Positions 55,902 to 64,000 of a DNA stretch of 64,000 nt are shown piece by piece. The notes beneath the pieces were generated by a model that saw nothing but the letters and a program-made list of their open reading frames with translations, did not search any database and had not been told where the DNA came from. Both the position numbers and the translations under genes were made by a program. The stretch's first letter is position 1. Each line of letters opens with the position of its first letter. Origin of the DNA: Arenicola marina (taxonomy: Eukaryota; Annelida; Polychaeta; Arenicolidae); contig OZ025249.1 of the NCBI GenBank assembly GCA_964019135.1, forward strand, positions 4,340,001 to 4,404,000, written 5' to 3'.

Positions 55902-58900
55902 TCAGGAGTCTTTGCGTTCAAACTGCGGGCTTTCGTACACGTGGCCCGGCGTCTGTGAGACCGGATATCCGGGCGGCGGAAGGCTGCCGTAGGGGCTGTA
56001 CAAACACTTGCAGTTCTTGTCGCCCTTGGCCACCGTCAAGTCGCCTCCGTGACCCGGGCGGGTGAAATGGAGGTGTCGCGGTGATGCCGTGGGACGAAGT
56101 GTCTCCGGGTCGAAACTGGAGACCATCATTTTCCCGGTTTCCGGTGAGTATAATCCCTCCTGGTACTCGTCCGCTCTTGTCGGCGGCAGGTGTCGCCGCC
56201 TGTAAACATAGCAATCCAAAACATAGAGTCATTGTTTATAGATTTCATGACTGTTTGTGGATTAATACAAGCTACACAACATTAACATTACATTCCTGTT
56301 AACCCGATAAAATCGATTTCGCATTTTTCGAACATCGTTTTTGTTAGATAGTTGATTCTAAACCCGAATTAATCGTCGTATTTTACACCACATGTGCTCC
56401 TAGTCATTTAGTCATTAAATCACGACTCAATCGATATTCAAGTGGCATTTGTTGGTAAGGTTACGACAGAGATACATTGGTAGTGTAGAGACCTGCCGAC
56501 CCCAGTGTCAACATTAGCATCGACCAGCGATGCATCAGCTTCACCACACACCAGCAACCGAGTAACCAATAGGTCAGTCATGAACAAACACCACACACCG
56601 GCAACCGAACCACCAATAGGTCAGCCATAAACAAAGACCTCAACGCCGGTTTAACATATTGGTCCTTAACCGTTTTTTTTCGCAGAATATGTAATCTGTC
56701 ACATACGTCGACCAGCGCGGAAGGTTATGGGTGACGCGGCCAAGCGCTGAAGGTTAAAGGTGACCCGGCCAACGGGGAGTTGGTTATAAATCATAATACC
56801 AACACAGTAAAGGTTGCAGTAGGCTAGCGATGGCTAGAATAATAATTCTCTAACATTTATGTTGAGTCTCCATAACATAAACAACTAAATTTTGCCTCCA
56901 AAAATTCTCAGATGCAGATCACTATAAGTATATAGTCACGGCCTTCATTGCCACAACTTGGTACTATAAGTATATAGTCACGGCCTTCATTGCCACAACT
57001 TGGCACTATAAGTATATAGTCACGGCCTTCATTGCCACAACTTGGCACTATAAGTATATAGTCACGGCCTTCATTGCCACCACTTGGCATTATAAGTATA
57101 TAGTCACGGCCTTCATTGCCACCACTTGGCATTATAAGTATATAGTCACGGCCTTCATTGCCACCACTTGGCACTATAAGTATATAGTCACGGCCTTCAT
57201 TGCCACCACTTGGCACTATAAGTATATAGTCACGGCCTTCATTGCCACCACTTGGCATTATAAGTATATAGTCACGGCCTTCATTGCCACCACTTGACAC
57301 TATAAGTATATAGTCACGGCCTTCATTGCCACAACTCGGCACTATAAGTATATAGTCACGGCCTTCATTGCCACAACTTGGCATTATAAGTATATAGTCA
57401 CGGCCTTCATTGCCACCACTTGGCACTTTAAGTATATAGTCACGGCCTTCATTGCCACAACTTGGCACTATAAGTATATAGTCACGGCCTTCATTGCCAC
57501 AACTTGGCACTATAAGTATATAGTCACGGCCTTCATTGCCACAACTTGCCACTATAAGTATATAGTCACGGCCTTCATTGCCACAACTTGACACTATAAG
57601 TATATAGTCACGGCCTTCATTGCCACCACTTGGCATTATAAGTATATAGTCACGGCCTTCATTGCCACCACTTGGCACTCTAAGTATATAGTCACGGCCT
57701 TCATTGCCACCACTTGGCATTATAAGTATATAGTCACGGCCTTCATTGCCACAACTTGGCACGATAAGTGTATAGTCACGGCCTTCATTGCCACAACTTG
57801 GCACTATAAGTATATAGTCACGGCCTTCATTGCCACAACTTGGCACTATAAGTATATAGTCACGGCCTTCATTGCCACAACTTAGCACGATAAGTATAAA
57901 GTCACGGCCTTCATTGCCACAACTTGGCACGATAAGTATATAGTCACGGCCTTCATTGCCACAACTTGGCACTATAAGTATATAGTCACGGCCTTCATTG
58001 CCACAACTTGGCACTATAAGTATATAGTCGCGGCCTTCATTGCCACCACTTGGCACTATAAGTATATAGTCACGGCCTTCATTGCCACCACTTGGCACTA
58101 TAAGTATATAGTCACGGCCTTCATTGCCACAACTTGCCACTATAAGTATATAGTCACGGCCTTCATTGCCACAACTTGGCACTATAAGTATATAGTCACG
58201 GCCTTCATTTCCACAACTTGGCACTATAAGTATATAGTCACGGCCTTCATTGCCACAACTTGGCACTATAAGTATATAGTCACGGCCTTCATTGCCACAA
58301 CTTGGCACTATAAGTATATAGTCACGGCCTTCATTGCCACAACTTGACACTTCATGTAATCAAAACTCTTATTTTATTGAAGCATCTGACATTATAGGTC
58401 TTGTCGGCTTTTTAAATGCTTATGGTTATTTCCAGCTATTATCATTAAGCCACTGTTATTTCTGGCTATTATCACCAACCACTGCCTGTGTGGTTTGTTT
58501 TATTAGGAGGACCATTCGATATTTGAGGACGGCGTCAAACAAACTGACGTAGCTATTAAACGCAAGTTTGCCGTATTATTTAAATTTTGTATTCTGTTAA
58601 AAGTAAGATTTCCCTCTTAGTTAGATATCTTATTGATATTGTCATGTATTAAATGCAATTCTTCCTCACTTGTCATTTTTAATCTTAACCCACATGATAT
58701 AGTTCAGGTTGTTTGGGTGGAGGTGTGAGTTGAGCTCACCGTTTGAAGTACCTGGAGGCACAAACGAGCAGGATACCGCCGAGAAAGACGCCCAGAGCGA
58801 CGCCTATGGCCACGACGATCAGAATACCTGAGAACAAGAAATATGAAAATATAATACGAGAACAAAATGACTAAATGGTCGCCTTCCAGACGTATACAGC

Positions 58901-61064
58901 GTCAACACGTTTGGTGGTCTGACGTCACGCAGTGGTTGCCATGGCCCATAGCTCATTGCTACGCGATGTTGCTAGGTAACTATGGGGTTGGCATGGTCAT
59001 GTGCATGGGATGCCATCTAAGTTAGTAGCTTCCAAGGCAGGAATATCAATTGTAACATCTGTCGATAGCGTACTAATATGGCAAGTGGACCATATGGATA
59101 TGCCAGTGCTGTTTTACAATATATCTATAACTTAACGGAAGATGCACATTATATATATATAGCCTTGAAATAATATCACAAACTAATTGGATTGAATCGT
59201 TGAAAATTTCTTATTGTATACGTTACGACGTGCCGTGACCAGGATCGACTACTTACTGTAAGGGAAAGACTCCCCTTCGAACATCTGTCCGAGCGATGAC
59301 CAGTCTACAAGGAACATGTAGTTAGTAATTAGTAAATAATGTATGGTAAATGTTAATAAGTCATTCATAAATCTGGTCCCTGCCATCTGGTCCTCTTGTT
59401 CAATATTGTACCAGCACACATATATATATAACAAGTAATTAATAGCTCCACACTTATGACAAATAAGTTGTTGTCATAACTTATGACAAATAACGATATG
59501 GGTGCCATAGATACAAATATCTTGTTCTATTTGATGAAATTAAAATAGCGTTTCGGATGGTGTTCAGAGTCGTAAGAATGTAGGAAAATTGATTAGTGTA
59601 GCAAAATGATGGCGCTTAACGTCAAGTTAATATCACAGACGTCAACACGGTGTTTATTTTCACCGTGATGACGTGACTATAATGTAGATATGTGGTATCG
59701 TGGAGTAATAATTAATAACGTCACAATTACGTCACAATTACGTCAGAGGGTGCCTCACCTGTTGGCGTGGAGCAGTTGCCGACTTCCCCAAGCCACGCCA
59801 TGTCCTTGCACGCCAACGACCAAGTCTCGCCCGTGGCGTTGCATTTGACAACGGCGTTGGCGCCCTGTCTCTGGATCCACATGGCGGGCAGCTCAGGATC
59901 TTGGCAGCCCACCGCTGAGGGAGAGGCAGTCACACTCACGTCACGCACATAGGACGGCAAGCCAGAACATATTGGAAGAGTTTTTGTTGTGTATAACGTA
60001 TAGCGGAAACCACACGATTACGGCAATCGGCTGGAGAATATCCATTAATAAACTTAATTAAGAACTGTTCCGAATGTGACACTAGATAAAATACGTGGGT
60101 TCTCGTACAGGGCTTAAAGTTATACACAATTTAGGATTCCCTACAGAAAGCGAAGAACTTAGTAATCAAATATTTCAGCCTCGCCACTTACCTTCATAAT
60201 ACAGCATAAAGTAGATGCCGTTAGTCAGTATTTCGATTTGCACGGAGTTAGCCGCAGTTTCGTATGCGTGTACGAGACGGCGGCCGCCCTCGCACTCCGT
60301 CAGTTTGCGCATGTAGTCTCCCTCTGTGAGGCTGGCGTACTGGTAGCAGGCTTTGGGTCGGGCGAACCCGGCGGACACCGCCCCGAACCCCGCCCCCTCC
60401 TCCACCCCATCCACCCCCGCCGCTGTCCGAGCGAAGTTCACGAGGGTAATGTTGATGCGCTGACCACGTGCCACCTGGATACGCCAGGGGCATCCGGAAG
60501 TGCCGCGCCCCGTGTCGGCGGCCACGTGGTTGGATATGTACCCCCGCGGGGCGGTGAGAACCATGGCCTGGGAGCTGCTGCAGGAGTGACTGTCTCCGGT
60601 GAACACTGCGGGGAGGGGAGAACAACAAAGGTGATATCAGTATCTGTGCAGGCTAGACGGGAGGTGACCACCATATCTACACGAATAATATGACAATATC
60701 TGTACACGCTTAAGATGATAAAAAAATAATTCAAATATTCTTTTCTGCCGCTCAACATGTTGCTGCATACACCATGGTGACTCACCTGCCTGACAGTAGT
60801 AGCTGGCCTCCAGGTAGGGGGTCAGGTCATTGGGGCAGGGTTGGCTGCCGTGTAGGTCAGCCACGGGGAACTGGCACTGCTGGCGGCCGGAGCAGAGTCG
60901 GTCGGCCTGAGCCAGCACGTCTGCGCCGCACCCCAGCGACCCGTAGTCACGTGTGATGCAGCGACCTAGCTGCATCCTGCCGTACTGCGCATGCGCCATG
61001 ACGATGACCTCCCCCGCGGCGCAGTCGGCCTTGAACATCTCCAGCTGGCAGTATTCCCGAATCT
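55902..61064 (-). CDS. SUEL lectin - CUB - sushi single-pass membrane receptor, 3' six exons (5' end not found)
   Basis: Minus-strand exons: 61064-60786, 60605-60192, 59914-59759, 59304-59257, 58827-58740 and 56199-55902. Exon A (93 codons) is a SUEL/galactose-binding lectin domain with AQYGR, GCGAD, CSGRQQC, PCP and YLEASYYC. Exon B (138 codons) is CUB-like: four Cys, GCPWRI, YFMLYYE. Exon C (52 codons) is a short sushi/CCP-like module with four Cys and the late Trp. Exon D is a 16-residue stalk. Exon E holds the TM helix ILIVVAIGVALGVFLGGILL followed by RYFKRRR. Exon F is a tail of about 98 residues with tyrosines in YQEG, YSPYGSL, GYPV and VYESP, and a stop at 55902. Acceptors and donors are GT-AG. 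Introns around exons A-D are phase 1, so modules are interchangeable; the last intron is phase 2. Signal peptide and any further lectin modules must lie upstream. It is probably a glycan-binding cell-surface receptor; the ligand is unknown. Confidence 0.88.
56930..58345. repeat. 42-bp minisatellite, about 34 copies, in the last intron of the lectin-receptor gene
   Basis: The unit is CACGGCCTTCATTGCCAC, then A/C, ACTTGGCACTATAAGTATAT and AGT. It has a constant period of 42 bp. Each unit holds the inverted pair ACTATA/TATAGT. One minus frame, sense to the host gene, is open over the whole array (58350-56908, repeats of SCGNEGRDYILIVP); the other frames have stops in the unit. Most substitutions in the array would change the amino acid, so purifying selection on this frame is not apparent. 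Confidence 0.96.
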
Positions 61065-64000
61065 CTGGAAATACATGGCATGACGTGCATAAGGCTTAAC
61101 AGTAATTCAATTGTGATGGAATATACGTTCTAGATTGGTATCACCCATAATGTACAGTATACTAAATACTTTAATGGTAATGATAAATGGTGAAGCATAC
61201 GATCTATAGATAGGTATCACACGCCAGGAAGACATCGGTAAATCAACGGTAAATTGGAATATTTGACTGGATCCACCCCACCTCGCAAATCCTAGATCCA
61301 CCTCACGTCACCACCTTTTACTTAATACTAACAACGGGCCAACATTGATGGTATGACAGAACTTTGTCTTACATACGAATACCTCAGTGTAACATCTTTA
61401 TTCATTATTCTCGGGAAGCAGTGTTTCAACATATTAAGCGAGTGGCTCTCTTTACTCGTTAGTTTCGCTGTTTCGAACTGTTCATATTGCCTTATAAATT
61501 ATTAATATTTGGCAATGTCATTGTTGCCCCACTTATGTCCGTAGTCAATGCATGTAGCAGCACTACATATTGATTGGGGTGGTTCTACGTACTAACACCA
61601 GTATCGACATAGTACACTGTGTATGGCCTGCCAATCATCAATCCACCGCTGTATACATTGCCACGAAAGCAACCATAACGGGCCAAAAGCAGACCAGTGT
61701 TTTTGTGGCAGAAGCGTTCCAAAGACAAGGCATCAATCTTCCTCCAAGGAAAGGACAAAAGTTTAGCAGCGAGCAAGGCAGGCCTAAGAATAACACCCCG
61801 CCTCCCCTTCCCTCCACCCACCACCAGCCCTGGGTTTAGCCGCCGGAGATTCCCCCCACAGGTGCACATTGTTTCCGCCACAAGGGGGGGCGCTGTCCCT
61901 CAGACTGACCAGACCGGCGCCACATCTTCCGTCCTGGTCTTCCGGAACCGGAAGTCACCGTTATGTCGACAGCACTCGGCTTTTACTGGCGACATGGACG
62001 AAGACTCTTCCAAGACGAAGGGCGTTGTCGCCCTTATTTTCCATGCCTCTTCTGTTCACCCCCCCCCCCCCCCGACAGCCACCCACCGCTCCGTGCTCCC
62101 GACCACTTGTGCGATGCTGTAACGGGCTGATGACTCAATGCGGACACTCCCTCTGGCAGATAAGTGCCAGCAAATGGGAGGGTCCGGGTCTATAGTGGCG
62201 CCTCCTCACAGCGGCTTCAATTCCCCGCGCTAACTAATCCGCAATATACATGCAAATTTCCTGGCGTTGGCGGAGAAAACGAGACATCTCCGCTAGGGCT
62301 GAGCCTAAACGCAAAGGATCGAGGGACGTTTGGGGGCAAACCAATCACTGTAACGTCTTCCAGAAGTCTGCACCACCCTGCCACTCTCGTCGGTAAACCC
62401 ACTCCTCGCCCCTGCCCACCAACCAGTCCTCGCCCGCCTTCGTTACCCGCTATGGCCAATCAGCCAACTGACCCTCTTCGCGTGCATCAGCCTCTTGTAA
62501 GAACTGAGTGCTGCGGCGGCCTAAACCCCCCCCCCCCATCCACCCCCTAGGTCATCACCCCACCCCGGTAACTGGCTGTCTCCCAGCCCCAATTACAGGA
62601 CGATACCAGGACAAGGAGCAGACGGTCGGCCGGAAAGGCACCCCCTAGGGCCCCCCCGTCCTCCCACCCTTCCATACTTACAAGCCGAAGTGCAAATTCA
62701 TGACCGACGCAAAATTCATTATGGCACTTTTCGGAGCGTAATGAAACTATGGCGTGGGGTGGCAATGTGATTGGTTACCCCCAGACCGCCCGGTCACCCA
62801 GGGCGACCCTCACAACGGACAGCGGACACAGCGGACATTACCGGGGTAACCACTGGTAACGGTAACGTCATCAAAGGCCAGGAGATAGAGGCGGGGGGGT
62901 CACGTGACAGACCAGACCTAGTCATACGATGAGACAAGGGCGAAGAGGGCAGCGAGGGCGTCCGATGGATGAGCAGGCCCATCATGAGAGCAGCGAACGG
63001 GAAATGTGACAAAACAGATATAATTCATATAAAGAGATAGCGAAGATAGCGAATGACAGACAAGTTGACAGATGGAGTGATACAGAAATAGTCAAACTTT
63101 TTGCATTCAGTGCGTTTACAAAAACAGTTGCAGTTTCGTCCATGTTGAAGAAAACTGACGACACGATCGATATACAGCTCTGTATATATGGAGCTCTTCA
63201 CGCCATGTTCACCAATTATTTCCCAATATAATATGTTGCCAAGAACGGCAATTTTTTATTATGAAAGGCAATTTTTGTATTCACAGAACTGGGGTGGGGG
63301 GGGGGATCCGGGATCCGCGCCTGATAGCTGTCAGCGCTGCCACAGGATCCGGATGGGCTGAGGGACACCCAACAACCTCACCATTAACCGCCCCCGAGTC
63401 TGGAGGCGAGTCCGGCCCACAGGAGTTATTCGCAACGCATCCAGACAAACAACCCACTTGGCCGCCCAACCACCAGCGCCGACTTTGTTCCGCTCGGCTT
63501 TTTTCACCCCGTATGAAGCCAATCTACACGCTAATTTGGATCGTCGCTGTCCATCAGAAAGCCGGTTCAATTTACCGAGCCGTGGACACAAGACGAACAG
63601 CCATTAAATGAGGCGTTGTGAACACCGCGAGGCTCTGGCCATGCCCACCCACCCTGCACCCTCCACCCGCCGCCCTCCCCACCACTGCCACCCCAGCCCA
63701 GGTCTACCCCGCCCCCCACCCCCTGCCCCACTTACGGCAAAATCTTCCCAATAGTAGATGGTCATTTAAACAGTTCGGACGCAATTACCCAATCCTTTTT
63801 TGTTCTTTTTTGGTGTAAATGAGGTTCATAAATTCTGCCTATGGGACAAGACAGAGTGTGGCTTACAGATGCTGGCCTGAGACCCCTGGGGGAAGCGGCG
63901 CGGAGGAGAGGGGAGAAGGGGGGAGGCCACAGGGGGAAGGGGGAGGGGGGAGGGCTCCAGTGGAATCAACAGCAAGTGGTCACATTTGTCTCAGGAGCCT
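61065..64000. other. Region upstream of the lectin-receptor exons, no supported exon
   Basis: The minus strand was searched by eye for a signal-peptide exon or further SUEL/CUB modules ending in phase 1, and none was convincing. G/C-rich low-complexity tracts occur at 61795-61830, 62055-62075, 62525-62545, 63297-63305 and 63890-63960 (GGGGA-rich). The frame at 63164-62982 (-) is hydrophobic in part but has no supporting signal. Confidence 0.5.

Noticed and set aside
60238..60693. 151-codon plus frame over the lectin-receptor CUB exon
   Set aside because: It is the antisense of a well supported minus-strand exon with correct splice sites.
62982..63164. Signal-peptide exon for the lectin receptor
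   Set aside because: The minus frame has a hydrophobic stretch, but no phase-1 donor at a sensible position and no typical signal-peptide layout. It is left unassigned.

Overview
The window is animal (metazoan) nuclear DNA. Its genes have GT-AG introns, and the gene families present (tetrameric Kv channel, LRR/FN3 receptor, SUEL-CUB-sushi receptor, THAP fragment) are metazoan. It also carries APE-type non-LTR retrotransposons and a tRNA-headed SINE. The combination of a SUEL lectin with CUB and sushi modules, Tx1/L1-like and CR1-like LINEs, and very abundant minisatellites suggests a marine invertebrate such as a non-vertebrate deuterostome or a lophotrochozoan. The species cannot be fixed from the sequence alone.

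Layout. 1-1.4 kb: decayed L1/Tx1-type LINE 3' end (+). 1.4-1.7 kb: complete tRNA-derived SINE with a probable target-site duplication. 1.74-2.3 kb: 25-bp minisatellite. 2.4-5.1 kb: three-exon voltage-gated K+ channel gene (+) whose first splice donor lies inside a 61-bp tandem repeat and whose second intron holds a MITE-like element. 5.1-9.25 kb: no gene seen, two small minisatellites and a SINE relic. 9.3-25.9 kb: a 16.6-kb array of a C-rich 51-bp repeat with nested higher-order repeats. 26-27.9 kb: SINE relic and a small repeat. 27.9-33.8 kb: a 19-bp array with an exact 118-unit higher-order repeat. 34.9-36.0 kb: a 21-bp array ending next to another SINE relic. 38.7-41.7 kb: intronless-looking LRR/FN3 single-pass receptor gene (+). 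42-47 kb: four small minisatellites. 47.1-47.7 kb: broken THAP-domain fragment. 48.7-54.5 kb: decayed CR1-like LINE (-) lying between two direct copies of a dispersed repeat; a 103-bp near-perfect palindrome sits in the left copy. 55.9-61.1 kb: the 3' six exons of a SUEL-CUB-sushi transmembrane receptor gene (-), with a 42-bp minisatellite in its last intron. 61.1-64 kb: no supported exon.

The three well supported genes all encode membrane proteins: one ion channel and two single-pass receptors with ligand-binding ectodomains and tyrosine-bearing tails. Nothing shows that they act together. Tandem repeats occupy roughly 40% of the window and are its dominant feature. Most of the very long open frames come from repeats whose unit length is divisible by three and lacks stop codons, and are not genes.

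I did not find a convincing new molecular system. The items most worth checking are: the Kv subunit with an altered S6 PxP motif; the minisatellite that multiplied a splice donor; the nested 51-bp array that twice re-captured its own left flank; the recurrent nearness of SINE relics to array edges; and the SUEL-CUB-sushi receptor built from phase-1 exons.
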